Below are positions 1 through 14,600 of a stretch of 64,000 nucleotides of DNA, in pieces. Both the position numbers and the translations under genes were made by a program. Every line of letters begins with the position of its first letter. Within the stretch, counting starts at the first letter, position 1. Source of the DNA: Telopea speciosissima (taxonomy: Eukaryota > Streptophyta > Magnoliopsida > Proteales > Proteaceae); assembly GCF_018873765.1 (NCBI RefSeq), contig NC_057926.1, positions 48,785,043 to 48,849,042 of the forward strand. The letters run 5' to 3'. The notes under the pieces were generated by a model that saw only the letters and a program-made list of their open reading frames with translations, was not told where the DNA came from and did not search any database.

Positions 1-627
1 ATGAAAGAGATTCTTTCATAAGTATCTTATGGGAAAAAGTTACGCACAACGACAGTTCAAAAATGAAACTGCACATTCTCTCGAATATCACTGTTCATGT
101 GAAGAGGTGATATATCATAAATGCCACCCTATTATCAGATTCCAAAGTGGGTTTCCTCATTTGCCTAAAACTACACCCGGGCAATGTAGAGAACCCTCTC
201 CCCTTCTTATATGCATTGACTAGAGTTTCCCTTATCCATGATTTGATCTCATATGCATTAACTTGAGTTTCCTCGACGGTCATGAGGATAAAAATATCTA
301 TACGGCCCTAAATATTAAGGACATGGTAGCTAAGTTAGTGTCCAATTTTATACATCAAACCTCAAAGTATTTAACAGTTTAAAATACAAGACAGGACCAC
401 CAAATAGTGCATTATTCGTGAGGATAAAGCTGGATTGCCGATGTTTAGAATGTAATTCTTGTTTTTGGTCTTGTGTATGGGTTTTCCAGGGTGTCTTGTG
501 TGAGAATTATATTGTTCTTCTTGTGGTTTAGGGTTAGCCGGGTTATGTCCCCTCCATGTAATTGATTTTTTAATAAAATTTCTAGGCACTTGCCTGGGTC
601 CAGTGAATATTTGGGGGTTAAAAAAAA

Positions 628-1225
628 GGGTTTTTTACAAATGCCCCCTTAAAAATGCTCATTTGTCCCAATGCCCTCTTACAACTTTTCTAATTGTAAA
701 CTCCCCCCTATTTTCAACAAATTGTAGTATTTTGGTCCAGTCCGTTAATTTGGGACATTAGACGTTAGTTTTAGGGAATGTAATGACCAAAATGCTCTTG
801 TGACAAAAACCAACAAAAATTAAAAAGTAAAGTGACCAAATTGCCCTCATCTTCCTCAAATGCATCTCTCTTCGATTTTTCGATTTGCAGAAGAAATTAT
901 GATTGGATTGACGGGTGATTATAGGGTTTGATTTTAGGGGTCATCTTCCCTAAATGGTTTAGGGTTTGGTTTTCAGTTTCAAACCCTAAACCATTTGGGG
1001 AAGATGAGGGCAATTTGGTCACACTACTTTTTCATTTTTGTTGGTTTTTTTCACAAGGGCATTTTGGTCATTACATTCTCTAAAACTAACATTTGACGTC
1101 CCAAATTAACGGACTAAACCAAAACGCTACAATTTGTTGAAAATAGGGGGGAGTTTATAATTAGAAAAGTTGTAAGGGGCATTTGGACAAATGGACATTT
1201 TCAAAGGGGCATTTGTAAAAAACCC
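628..1225. mobile_element. Mutator-like MITE with about 200-bp terminal inverted repeats
   Basis: The ends GGGTTTTTTACAAATGCCCC and its complement pair for roughly 200 bp on each side (including CAAATTGTAG, TCCGTTAATTTGGGAC, TGACCAAAATGC). A-runs flank both ends, compatible with a 9-bp target duplication. No coding capacity. Confidence 0.8.
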
Positions 1226-1429
1226 AAAAAAAAAACAGGACTACCAAATGGTGGGCCATATGGTTTAGACGGGTTATAAGATTTTGGACAATCCAAGGTA
1301 TGCCTTATCTATCCAATGGGTGGTTTGACCCGATCAACTTACCACATAATTTAAAATGACGAGGAAATGCCAATAGTCTCAGCTTTACATGGACATATAA
1401 GTGATATTCTCTCTAGCTACATGCAACTA

Positions 1430-1573
1430 GGGCAAGAGATCTGTACTTGGTGGTGTTTCCTATGCCCTCTCACTGGGCACCGTGAGATGATGCCTCTGCC
1501 CCCAGGATAGATACCCAGGCATGCTCCCCCATTAAAGAGCATAGGAAACACCACCAAGTAGAGATCTTTTCTC
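1430..1573. mobile_element. Mutator-like MITE family M1, copy 1
   Basis: Inverted ends GGGCAAGAGATCTGTACTTG / CACCAAGTAGAGATCTTTT and CTTGGTGGTGTTTCCTATG inside. Same family as 36130-36284 and 47290-47433. The target duplication is not clear at this copy. Confidence 0.75.
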
Positions 1574-1688
1574 CATACAGGGAAAGAGAAAGCTACTTGG
1601 GCGCCTGCGGTACATTGCCCCTACGCCCAGACACAACAGAGAACTAATTTCAATTTCTCTTATTTCGTTGGGAGAACAAATAATGTTT

Positions 1689-2041
1689 GGGTAAATTACA
1701 CATCATCCCTTGATTTTCAAACAAAACTCAAATAACCCCTTGGTTTTTTAAAATACTCATCCGTCCCCCTTCTACAGTAACGATGTTAGTTTGTTGTTAG
1801 TTATTGGTGTGAAATGACTATTTTACCCTTATACTAAAACATTAGAATTAAATTTACAATACTACCCTTCAAAATCTATGTTTTGGTGTCAAGGGTAGTT
1901 TAGGGATTTATATTTATTCTGGCCGACATAATCACTTAACAACATAAAAATTAACGGTAGGGACTAATTTGTCATATTGGGGTCTAATACAAGAGGTAAT
2001 TTGAGTTTCGTTTGAAAACCAGTGGGTGACGTAATTTATCC
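1689..2041. mobile_element. Mutator-like MITE family M2, copy 1
   Basis: Ends GGGTAAATTACACATCATCC and GGGTGACGTAATTTATCC are inverted repeats; the interior (TTGTTAGTTATTGGTGTGAA, CTATTTTACCC) is shared with 29472-29825. Confidence 0.75.
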
Positions 2042-2070
2042 ACAATATTTTTATTTTGGGGGGTTGGGGG

Positions 2071-2480
2071 TAGGGATGTAAACAAATTGGATTCGGCTCG
2101 GATACAAATCGAATATGATCGGATTCGGATATTCCCTGACCAAATACGAATACCTCTAAACAGATTGGAATGGATTCGGATGCGGATCGAATTCGGATTT
2201 TTAACCATTCGTTTACATCTTTGCTTTGAGTAACCCAGACCTTCCTCCCCTTAGCGCATATAAGTCGCTCTCAATCCATATCTCTTAGATCATGATTCTC
2301 TTTTCCTCTATTCTAGAACCTGTTGAATCTTCAAAAACCCTCAAGATCATTATTAATTTAATTTTTTATTATTAAATATTTGGATTTTTTTCTAGATATC
2401 TCTAAATGAATACGGATGCCCTCTAAATGAATACGGATGCGGATCGGATTCGAATTTTCGATTATACATTTACATCCCTA
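2071..2480. mobile_element. hAT-like MITE family H1 (TAGGGATGTAAAC), copy 1
   Basis: Ends TAGGGATGTAAACAAATTGG / CATTTACATCCCTA; interior rich in GGATTCGGAT. The 8-bp duplication GTTGGGGG / GTTGGGGA (one mismatch) at 2063-2070 and 2481-2488. Confidence 0.8.
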
Positions 2481-2488
2481 GTTGGGGA

Positions 2489-3049
2489 AGGGGGGTAATC
2501 AATATTCAGAGAAGTCTACTCACAATATTTGATCCTTATTGTACTCTATGGTCATGCACTCTCACTGGGCTCTAGGAACTCGGAATCAAACTACAATCTA
2601 ATCAATGGACAATTCAATTTCATTCGAAGCCATTAAAGTAGCATGATACATATATAGAACAATAACACCACAGATTAGACCTACAAGCTTATGGCAACAT
2701 CATAAAAAAAAGTACCTTTAAAACATGAAACTGGCCAGGTACATTCCCAATCAATTTGAATCCTGTAAATTCAGAAAAATCTTTAATTTGCCAGTATACC
2801 CATCAACCATGCTAGGTGAAGAGTCATGTAAAGCATCCATCAAGAATTTGGGGTTGCTGCATTCCATGACACAGATCAACATTTCCACTATCGTTTACGA
2901 CCACTTCATAGCTTCTCAATCCAGCAGCAAGTCGCCAATTTGGATACATAAGTCAGAGAGTGAAGATCTCACCTAAGCAACAACAGAGCGTGAACGGGTC
3001 CTAATTCTGTTAGGGCTAGGCAACATTGCCAAACCATCAAGTATCGATT
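2489..3049. other. 3' flank of the THUMP gene
   Basis: No gene, structural RNA or transposon recognised. It presumably holds the 3' UTR and polyadenylation region of the gene ending at 3050. Confidence 0.5.
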
Positions 3050-5563
3050 TCAAACCTTGTTCTTGCTCTTGGTTTCTGAGACCAATGCCTTAATGCAGAG
3101 CCGTGGCTTGGTACTAACAAGATTATTTGGAAGAACTGAGACAGCAACCACTAAGGACCCATTGGGTAATCCAGAAACAGGTAGCAACTCAACAAGAATG
3201 GCAAACTGTAGTGTCATCAATATGGTTAGCTCAGTCAGCATTGAAGAGTATATCATGATAAACAATTAAAGATGGAAATTTATAAGTATGGCCGGAAAAA
3301 TTGTGACCACAGTACACTGCAGAAATGATAAAAGGAAATCATTTTAAATAGCCAAAATGTGAAAGTTCATGGCTTTGTACCTGGGGAGATTTGAGGTCAA
3401 CGACTGAATCTGCAACAACATCCTTAACTGCACCAGCCACAACACTGAAGCACTTGTTGCGGTCCAATAAATCAACTAAGATCGAACCTTCTGCAGTTCT
3501 CTGGGATTTCATCTCTGTCTCCTCAATTCCCCTTCTATTATATCCAACTGCAAACTAAAAGACTAAATAAGAAAGGCTCCACAAAATCTGAAAACAAATA
3601 ATTGCAGGACGTGATAACTAAAATAGTGGTAGCTTGAACCTAATATTACATATTTGTATAAAGCCACCATATGCATCATTGTTAAAAAACAAACCACCTG
3701 GAAAAAATATGCAGCAGATGACAAAGGTAGAATTAAAAGAAAATATCCATTGTCGTAACAAATAAATGATGCATGCAAACAGATGAAAGACGTTTGACCT
3801 AGATTTCATATCAATAATGATCACAATAGATGGTGTTCACTCGTACATTTTTTCCTTGGTTACACATCATCTCTTCTACTGACTACTCAAAGAAGTATTC
3901 ACTATATCAATTTGATCTCTGTTCTGCAAAATTCCCCCAATTGATCCATTGGATCCATTTAATGGCAGCTTTGTTCCAGCATGTGTGCCATGTACCTGTA
4001 CCCTTTCCATTCCTTGATGTCAACCCTAGATCTTGGCTTTCCCCTTTATTTTATTTTATTATTTGTTTTTGGTTGGTGCTACTACAGGCTTTCCCTATTT
4101 AATGGAATAAAAAGAACATGTTCTTTTTCAAATTGGCCACAAGCGTAAAACTGTAGTATTGGTATATCTCTGATGCGGATCCGGGGTTCAAAAACCCAAT
4201 TCGGAGCGCTTGTGGACCCACCCAACTAATGAAGAACTCAATTGATGTGTGTAATGGCAATCCCGTAAATAGATGGAAGTTTAACCATAAGAGAAAGGAC
4301 CACAAGGGAAAAGTAACATACAATATGGGGAAGGGCAGATTTGGAACTAAAAAGAAAATAGGGACAAACAGAAATAACGATGGAAGGAAGGGGTATTTTA
4401 GGAATCACAACTCAAAGATAAAATCGTGGAAAGGGGGTATCGACTTCTACCTCTAGCACAAACCAGAGGCGGAAACCAGATTTGATTCAAAGAGGAGAAC
4501 TCCTTCGATAGGAATCCACTCGACCTGAAATTACAAGGGCAAGATCCCTACTACTGGCCCTCCTAAATGAGATCCATATCAAGTTGGAATAAGAAACAAT
4601 AGAGTAGTAGGTCAGATATGAAGCCAGACCAGGCAATCTTCACAGTTGCAGGTTTCTACAAATGCTCGATTCTCACAGCAAGGTAAGCTTCTGGGCATGA
4701 GTCTCTAACGTGTGAATTGCTTAAGGGTGAGGATTCAACAGCCCAAAAACTCAAGGTCAATGGATTGGGGACAAGGGGTCAGCAATGGCATATCCAGTGC
4801 ACGAGGGTCCCGGCACTGCAGGGTCTAGGGAGGGTTATAATGTATGCAGCCTTACCCCTGTTTCGTGGAGAGGCTGTTTCCAGAGACTCAAACCCGTGAC
4901 CACTTGGTCACAATGCAGCAACCTTACACCAAGGTCCACCCTCAAGGGTCAGCAATGGGTTTCTTTTAAATCTGGTATTGTTGCCTGATGGTGAAGAATA
5001 CAAAACCATTGGAAAAGTAGAAGGATAAGGAGGAAGAGGGGAAAGAGTCTTGCTGTGAAGGATGAGAAGAAGAAGAAGAGAGAGGGAGAAAGAGAACGCA
5101 AGAAGAGGGGGGTGGGGGGACGCTTGCACAAGCACGCTAGGCAGGCACTCACAATTCAATCTACTATTCCAATCATCGGTTACACATCTATTTATAATAC
5201 CCAAAAATAAAGACTCCTAATTACTTCATAAAACTTAGACTAACAAAAATAGAAACTCAATAAAACTCCAATTGGGAATTTCCTTAATAGCTACCCAAAA
5301 TAAATAAATAAAAAATATCCTAAATATCCTACTGAACCAGAACAAGGTTGGGACCCAGTTCATCTTCATATGGGTCCCCCAACAGGTTTAGTCTGGTCCA
5401 AGGAATTGCCCCTGCATCAATCTCATTCAGGACTAATAACCCTATCATACTCATATCTGGAGTGTATTAGACTATGGCTGAAGAATGTATGGCTAGCAAC
5501 CCCACCAACTCTAGTCAACACCGAACAAATCATGGGTCTACCACTCTCCTATCTCATTTAACA

Positions 5564-5600
<37 letters not shown>

Positions 5601-8600
5601 AATCAAGTCCACAAGAAGGAGACATATCATCTCAAGACCCTACTTTGTGAACTCGCATATTATTCATGAAACATATTTTCAGTGTGCGACAAAACCTTAA
5701 CACCAAACCCTGTGAAGAAGAAGAAGAAGCAAACCAAGAGAGAGAGCGAGAGAGAGAGAGAGCGAGACAATGGAGAAGGAGAATAGTCTAAACCCAGTGA
5801 TAGATTCAGAGTGATCTACCGCCAGGCCCCTTATTTATATTAATCAAACTGAAATATAAAAGTAATAGGAATAGAAATCCTAAGATCCTAGTCTAACTAT
5901 AATTTCAGTACTAGACTAACTAGGAAGATAAAAGGGAAACTAAAGATATAAACCAAATATATCATGTTGGGACAAACCCCCAATGGTGACACATATCTTA
6001 ACACAGCGTAAGACTCAAAAGTTTGGGAGGGGGAGGCATTTTTCATTGTAATGTATTACACACATACTATAGGCGGATTTCGAACATAAATTTTATATGT
6101 TAAACATGTTTCACATTTCAGAAATTAAATGAATATCTATTTTCAACTTAAATATGCATTAAAAAATTTTCACGTACGTTTGGCAGAACTTTAATTTTTA
6201 CTTCCAAATTAAATTATCCATGAACTGTCATACAGAAACTTGAGAAAAAAATGGATAAGCCCATAGCCCTTGTACATTAACTCCCAGCTTCACAGACTCA
6301 CTGAAGAATAAGGGTAAAAGCATACACATAGAAGCAATGGTATTCAGAATTGGATAACTCCATGTCCTTCAACTGGAAGACCAGTTGAGCATACAAAATC
6401 AAGAAACATTACAAGCAAAGAATCAAAGATACAACATTTCATCAAATCAATAGAATTCTTTTGGGTAGTCAGGCATATCAGACACTAAGAAAGATTTTCA
6501 TTAAGGCCATTAATACAAATGGTACCTTTATAGGCTTTTCAAGATTATTCTGCTTATCATTCAAAAATTGTTGAACAAGCTTTAACACAACTATGCGGAG
6601 GTCCTTCTCATTTAGAGCACAAGTTGCTTGAATAGGAAAAATGCGATTGCACCACCTACACCAAAGAAATGCCACACCATTTGAAACTGGACGATAAAAT
6701 TATTCTAGATTGATAAATCAAGTTCAAGACCTTAGAAGAAAGGAGTCAAATGTATACACTGACAAGCACTTGTACAAGTAAACAAACTAAGTTTCGAGAC
6801 AAATTATCTATCAACAAATCAAGTGGTCTTGTGGTGAACCACATAAATTAAGACAAACACAAAAGGATGACTATCTGTGCAACAAACTTGCCAAAAGTTA
6901 GAGAGAGAGCCTAGTTATGTAGCATATATTCTGACAAATGTACAAATTACCCATATCAACACATGCTTGTCTTTGACTGCCTACTGGCGTCAATTGTTCA
7001 GCAGCTCCACTTCTATTCATTTGTTACAATTGCACTTGACCTGGGACACCATCAGACCTCAATTTTTCTCTATCTGGAAACTATACAAGTTACACAAGAA
7101 GGGGTGGACATAAGAACAGTGTCTCTCCAACAAATCCCTACCTAATTTTGAATTCTCTTTTTTTACTTGATTTGTCAATCTTAATGGTTTGGCTACCTAC
7201 CTATCCATGACTTTGGAAACAAACTCAACTGTCACTCTGATAATTTAAGTTTAGCAACTAGAGAACCTAGGCATAGTTAGAAGTGTAAGATTTGACCACC
7301 TGCCAGGTACTTCTCTTTTAACTTCATGCAGCAGATTTATTCATGCTCTTTTTTATCGTTGTTACAAGTTCATATAATATTCTTTTGCCATATGTACTTT
7401 AATAATTATGGCTACTATAACACATTAGCATTATAGATAAGAGTCAAATAGCTTCATGTTTATTGAAAACTGCATATTTAGTTTTTGCAATGTTGTATTA
7501 GTTAATGTACTCATATCCGATTGTCAGACCCTATGTAGCAAGTCCTAAACTCTAGATTCAGGGTCACAAACAGATCCAACACTAAAATAAATATCAGAAC
7601 CAGATCACCATATTCGAAACTATTATATAGATCCATATAACAATGCTGGTCTAGCTTTCTTATAAGATTTACCTTGTAGTTTGATAGAATTTGTATGCAT
7701 TCTAGAAGCACCTGGAGGAGTCTCCATTTCATCTCCCAGTTCTATTGGGCAACATCTTCTCCAACCTCTCCCTCCTTACTATTGCTTGAAACAAGATACG
7801 AAAACTGGTCACCCCAGGGTATCACTTGGTCTTCAATCTAAAATCGTTACATAACAAATCCTATTTCACTAAATTGCATAGGATTTTATCTCATTTGGTC
7901 AGGCCATCTAAAAACCTCTTGGTTCTAAAGCATCTTCCGTACTTATGAACCTTAAACCCCCAAAATTCCTCTTCCTTCCTTTTCCCATTGAGAAAAAAAG
8001 AAGTGTTTTTTCCCTGTATTTTGCACTGAATCCTTCCCCAACCAAGCCAATTTAGCTCTACACTTCTACTTTCATTGAAGCACCCTTTGCACAAAGACAC
8101 ACTGTTTTCCCTTACTAATTGGATGTCAATCTTCTCTTTGCTTTATGTCTTATAACCAATAAGGGAAAAAAGAAAAGTACTTTTTTTCCTTTACTAAAAT
8201 CTAGGGTGCCAGCCTTTGACCTTTAAATAAAGAGAAGGCAGTTAGAAATGTGAAATAGATCCTTTTATAAATCTTAGTAATTATTCTTACTTAAGTTTAT
8301 CATATTTATCTTAAGGAGAAAAGTTCCCCGCATGGGACGCAGGGGCCACACCCAGACACATTGGGGGACGGAAATGACCGTCGTGCCCCCAATGTGCCAG
8401 CGCACATGCGTGGCCCCCGTGGTCCCATGCAGAGAACGGTTCCCCTTATCCTAATTAAGAAAATGTATCGGCTCAAGACTCTAACCTTGAGGCAAATTTA
8501 AGCTTTCACTACATAAAATTACCTTAGTTATTAATGTAGCATTATTTCGCAAAATTTTGGCTGAAATTTGTGTTTTGGTCACCTGACCAATATGCTTAAT

Positions 8601-11600
8601 TAGAGGGGGAAGGGGTTGAGTGTTAATTTCATTCCCAGAAAATGAAAAACAAAAATCATTCACAAAAATGAGAACATACCAAGATTTTTACCTAATGTGC
8701 TGAAGTTTCAGGCCAAGGATGCGATACCAACTCATTTTTACGAAGTTTCTCTAAGCCCAGACCTAAGAGACAATCACAATTTAAGATTTTATCCTAGGAT
8801 CTTTAGACATATGAAAGAAATTCCCAGCCCCCTTCAAGTTACAATTTAGGCAAGAGGAGGCTCAGAGCCTTGGTTCATTTAATTTTAGATATTAAATGGT
8901 ATTCTCTTTTTCACCCTTTTGGATGAACTGGAACATGTACTTTTGAAGTTGACTATTGACACATGTGTATCATGCACGGATGTATCCCAACTCAATGGGG
9001 TCAGCTACATGTATCTTTTTTCTTCAATCAACTCTATTCAAAGTCATAATTGTTACTAGTCCTAAGGTACACAGATATATGTACATATATACATATATAT
9101 TTATAGTTATATCAATAATACATCTGAACGCTTCATTTTGGTCCCTCGACCGAAATAGCATCAAAACGAAAATTACAGCAAAAGGTCCTAATCACATCAA
9201 AATAAACTGCAAAACGAGTCACTCAAAAATTGAAGGAGAATAAGGAAAATATGACAGCTGGATAAAATTTGAAAAAACCAGAAGGATTGCATAACAAGTT
9301 TCCAACCAAATAAACAAAAACTAATAAGCAAACTTACTGAGGTGGCTTTAGATTTCCAGAATCTAGAGAATGAAATATATTAGAGACAATACGAATACCA
9401 TCAGAAGAATTTCCCTTCGGAAAGATAAAGAGAAGCAAACCACTCCTTGTCAGCTTCACCAGTGAAAGGGAAAGATTTCTTTCCGTATCCGCTTCTGTCC
9501 TGGCAGAGGACAAAGTAGTTGGTATTGAAGTTTCACCTGCTTTCCAAAGTTATCAGTAATTCATGTACAAAGTAAACAACCAATGCTTGTATCTCCAAGA
9601 TTCAAAGTTAGGCTTCAAGAAAAAATTTAATAGTACTTTGTTTACAAAATCACTACCAGAATCCTCTAAATTGTCAGTGGCTTTCTCACATTCCGCACTA
9701 CTCAAACATTTCCCACCTATTTCCTCAGAGGATATCTTCCTTCTCTTCACAGCCACATCTGCATCTATGGTTTCCACATTTTTTTTGCCCAAAGTCCCGA
9801 CATACTGCAAAAAGTTCTGAAAGACTTACGGGATCGGTATAAAAGAACAAACAAACACTTGGCTCATTAAAAAGAATTCCAGACTAAAACCAAACCCAGG
9901 CAATATTTAGAAGATCTGCCAAAAAAAAATGGTTTAACAAAGATAAAATTTAAATAATGGAAGTTTGTAATTTTTCTTATAAAATATACAATTGATTGAA
10001 ATATATGTCAAAAGGGGGGGGGGGGGGAGAAGAATAGGACACCATCAGAATCAATAAGGAATAAAATATTTTGAAATATTTTAATAAATTCTAAATGTTT
10101 ACTGGTTTATGTTTTACTATTTTGTCAGCCCACCTTTGCACATATAAAGTTTTAGACACTAGGCCCACTACATTCAACCGAACTGGACGCAGGTCTCAAC
10201 GGACCATGATATCAAAAGGTTCAGTGTCCTTTTTACAACAAAGTTTCCATAAAGAAAAGAAGAATGATAACATCCTCCCTTTACATAAATCTTCACCAAT
10301 TTATACCTACCCTCCCCCACCCCCTGCCAACCCCACCCAAAAAAAAAAAAAAGACATAAAAGGGCAACAATATCAATCTTCCATCAAAATAAACGTCCAA
10401 TTTACGCCAAACTTGGACCAGTCAACCTTTTCAAATTCCTTCCAAAATCCAAATGCTACATCAGTCACATAGCTCCGGCGATCCCCCGATCTCTAGAAAT
10501 TTTGGTTTCGGTCAAAACATTTCGCTCGAAACTGAAACTTGGAACCTTGCATCTGAGTCAACCCATAGTGAACCCAATTAGGGTTTTCAAACCCCGGGTT
10601 CCGCATCAATTGGTATCAAAGACGAGTTTTCTGGCAGTTACTAATCATGACAAGTCAATCTCACATCACCAATCTTGAGTTACATAAGTTATATCGGAAA
10701 CTAGCTGAGAGTCATCAGAAGACTGAGGCCAAGCTTGACAAGTTCATATAAAAACTCAAGGCGCTCTCACTGAGACTCTCACCTTTATTAAGAGGGCTGA
10801 AAAGCAAGATGAAGCAGGACCATCTACACTAGTTCCTCAGTTGGGTACCTTACAGATCGAAGATACACCTCAACGATAGCAACTCGATCTAGCTATACCC
10901 CATAATATTACACGGCAATTTTCAGACAGAGACTATGGCATCAAGACTGAAGTTCCAAAGTTTAGTGGTGAAAAGGGACCAAAGGATTTCCTTGATTAGC
11001 TTACTAGAGTTGAAAAGGTTTTCACTTATAAATTCTCTCCGAACGAGAAGTGTCATACTCACCGAGTTTATTGGATATGCATGTTCATGGTGGGATGGCG
11101 TATTACATTTGAGACTTATCAGACGACTCAGACCTATTACAAATTGGGAGACCACGAAATAGATTATGAACGAGATATTCGTCCCTCCTAATTATGAGAA
11201 TGTATTATTTCACAAACTGGTTAATTTTCAACAAGAAAGCAAGGATGTGGATTCCATAACGATAGAATTCCACAAATTGTCTTCAAGGGGCTGAGTTCAG
11301 GATACAGACCAGCAATGGGTTTTGAGATATATCAATGGGCTGAATACCGAGATTCAACTAGAGTTTGCCAACAGTAATTTTAGTCAGGTCAATTGATGTG
11401 GCAGATGTTTATGCCAAAACATTTGAAGAGAAGTATAGTTATTTGAAGAACATGATCAAACTTCTTCAGTTTACAGACCTCCACCCCAGAACAAGGACAA
11501 GAAGCCTCAATCTCATGGAATGGAAGAAGGAAGTTGGAGGTTATCAAAGACAATGATTGGTTGAAGAGCACTGTGTGTCACAATTGTGGCGAGAAGGGTC

Positions 11601-14600
11601 AATTCGGAAAAAAATATCCCAATAAGTCTAGTCCCGTGAATGTAGCAGAGACGCAATCGACAAATAAGGATGACGATGATGCAGATAATTTATATGGTTA
11701 TCTTTTAGAGGATATTAATCATAATGATGAGAATGGAGCTCATTCACCAGTCTTACATCACTCTCAAATAGAGTAGTCGAGAAAGCTCCCCTGTACAGAC
11801 AGAAAGGTATTCTTCTACATGGTGATGGTCATACGGTCATTGATACCGGAGCAAAGAAAATTTTATCTCTGCTGATTTTCTTTGAGCGCTCAACCTTCCA
11901 CAGAAGCAGCTCTTAAAGAAGATTCATGTATGAGGTTTTGGACATACACTTCGAGAACAGGCCACTACAGTAGCTTGAAAACAATATGCTGGCATTCTCT
12001 ACGACGGTGCATGGAACACCATCAAAGTTAAGCAAGGAAGCTGAACGTACTTGATGTCATCACACGCATTATCAGACATGCCTTGTCAGACACAGTTTCC
12101 TCTTTTGGTTGTGGATCACTCTCTCCTCCCCACTCATGGAGTTGCGATTCAACCATCTTACCCGAGATACATGCAACCCCAGCATTGAGATAATTACAAG
12201 GGCATCTTGGGTTCACTTTGCTTCTCTAAATTCTTCTCTCGTTGCTCCCGTTTCAGGTGTGGTCTCCTGCATTTCCAGTTTTATCCCTCATCCTGTTAAT
12301 TTACTAAAAGGAGTTCAGATGATGTAGATTCTGGCCAGAAGAAGAAACAGACGAACCAAGGTGGTTCGAGTCAGCCTCATGTGGACCAGCTTGGACCAAG
12401 TTCGAAACAGCCAAGAAGATCAGCTCGAGCCAGCCAGCTGACCTTCTAGAAGAGGCCTTTGTTGGCCACGATTTTGACAGGAGATCTAGTCTCTGACCAG
12501 TCACATCTCCAACTGCCTAGTTGTTAATTTAATTAGTTTCTATTTTATTGTCCTTGTTTGTTTTAGAAGGCTGAACTATAAAGCCTAGTAGTTTCTAATT
12601 TTAGTTACCTTCTATTTTAATTAGGTTTTAGTAGTTTCTATTTTTCGTACTTTCTATTTTAGAAGTTTCTATCTTTATTGTAAGCTTGCCTAAGCTATTA
12701 ATAGGCCTCCTATTGTAAGGAAGGAACACAATTTTGAGAATAGAATTTTTTGGCCAAGCTTGCCATCAGTTATGAGAGAACCTCCTTGTTTCAACAGCTG
12801 GGATAGCTGTGGGTGTGAGAGCCATTCCCATGGTTTTAAGTATCTTAACGTACCGATACTAACCGATACGTATATTATTTTTAGGGTACCGATACAATAC
12901 ATAAAAAAAGTATTAACTGTATCGGGTCAATACGTGACCCAATATGGTTGATACTTATTGATGCACTTGATACATCTCTTATAAACTATAACTCGATTAA
13001 TGACTCAAAACACTTACCAAGAGCTCTTAGACAGCATTATAATCAATTTTGTTTTGGCAAAATCCACTTGTTTTTCATTATTTTTATTAGTACAAGTAAG
13101 AAACTTCATCCTTTATACATAGTCAATTGAATGCATTTGTCTAGTCATACTTTGTTCCCTTTATACGTGATATATTCTATATATTACTTATTTATGTGTT
13201 TTATGCTTTCAACACTGCATTTGGCATATATCCTTAACAGTTCAATGTGTATCTTTAGTGTGCCTTGCGTCTCTCCGATACGTCTCTTAAAATCACCTTT
13301 CTGATACGATACCCGATACCAATACTTTAAACCTTGGCCATTCCCCTACCCCCCTTCTCTTCTATCTTCTCTTCTTCTCCCACTCGAACTCCACATTCTC
13401 TGTTTCTTGAGGCCACAATCGAGTGCTGCTGCTGCATCAGTGAAGGACCAGAATACAACCCCATATTCAACTAGAAACTGCTGCAGCTGATCACAACCAC
13501 AGAAGGATCGAGTCACCCCCGCAGATCAGCTTTCTGCCCAAAAATTCTCCAGCAACTTCAAGCCTACACTTCTCTGCAAATGAACCTTGTTTCAGTAGGG
13601 CTTTGGAGGGCTGAACCCTGTCAAGGAGAGCTACACTTGATCCCTGTTTGGAGTCCAAGTTGCTGCTATTTTGCAAGATCTCAACAAACCTTCTAATTTT
13701 GATTCTAGTTCATATCTCAGCAACCAGCCATCATAATAGTTTGAAATTTGGAGCACAAGGCCCCCTCCTCATACCCTCCACTCGATCCAAGTCTGAATCC
13801 AAATTGCTGGCTGGTTTGGTTTTTACACCCAGCCCTATACTTTCTAATTTTGGTGTTCTGTTGGTAGTCTAGTTTCTGGCCATTCAAATCAGCCCCTACT
13901 TGGAGGGTTTGCTGAACATCTCTAGGCCTGCACTCGACATTGATTTCAGTCCCATTACTTGACTGAAACCTGAGTTTCTGTTACACCCTAAATCTGAATT
14001 TAGGGCCTGGTTTGTATCCTGCTGTTGGGGTTAATATTAGTTGTATTACCGTATGAGTCTTCATAATCTGCTGACTAGGATGATTGATTGTATATTCATT
14101 GTATAGCTTGATTCTAGGCCTAGGATAGTTGAGAATAACTTGATCTTAGGAATCATGTTGATTGTATATTCATTGTATAGCTTGATCCTAGGACTATGTT
14201 GGGTATTTGAATTTTGTATCTCTTGTATATATGGACACCTCCATATCAATAGAAAGTAACCTATTCCATTCAAATCCTTGTCTTTAGTATTTCCATATTG
14301 TACAACTTTAATATGGTATCAGCCTAACCACGATCTTCCCATTCCCCATTTTCAATTTTCAATTTCCTTTTTCAAATTTCCATTTTCAAATTCCTTTTTC
14401 AATCTCCACGTATTGCTCTCTCCCAATTTCCAAAACTTCATTTCCAATATCCACTTTCAATCTTCATTTTCCTCCAACCATGGCTAATGAAAATGCCCAA
14501 ACCGAAGCTGCTCCTTCCCTCCAACCAGCCATTCTCCTTCACTCTACATACTTTCTCCATGCATCCGACCAACCAAGCACACCTCTTGTTACCCCCCTTT

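Noticed and set aside
9640-9656. Alternative donor for THUMP exon 3 after GATTTT (GTAAAC)
   Set aside because: Joining there puts exon 4 out of frame; the donor at 9656-9655 restores the frame.
10095-10472. 125-aa plus-strand frame
   Set aside because: Low-complexity Pro/Lys stretch in intron 2 of the THUMP gene, with no similarity recognised.
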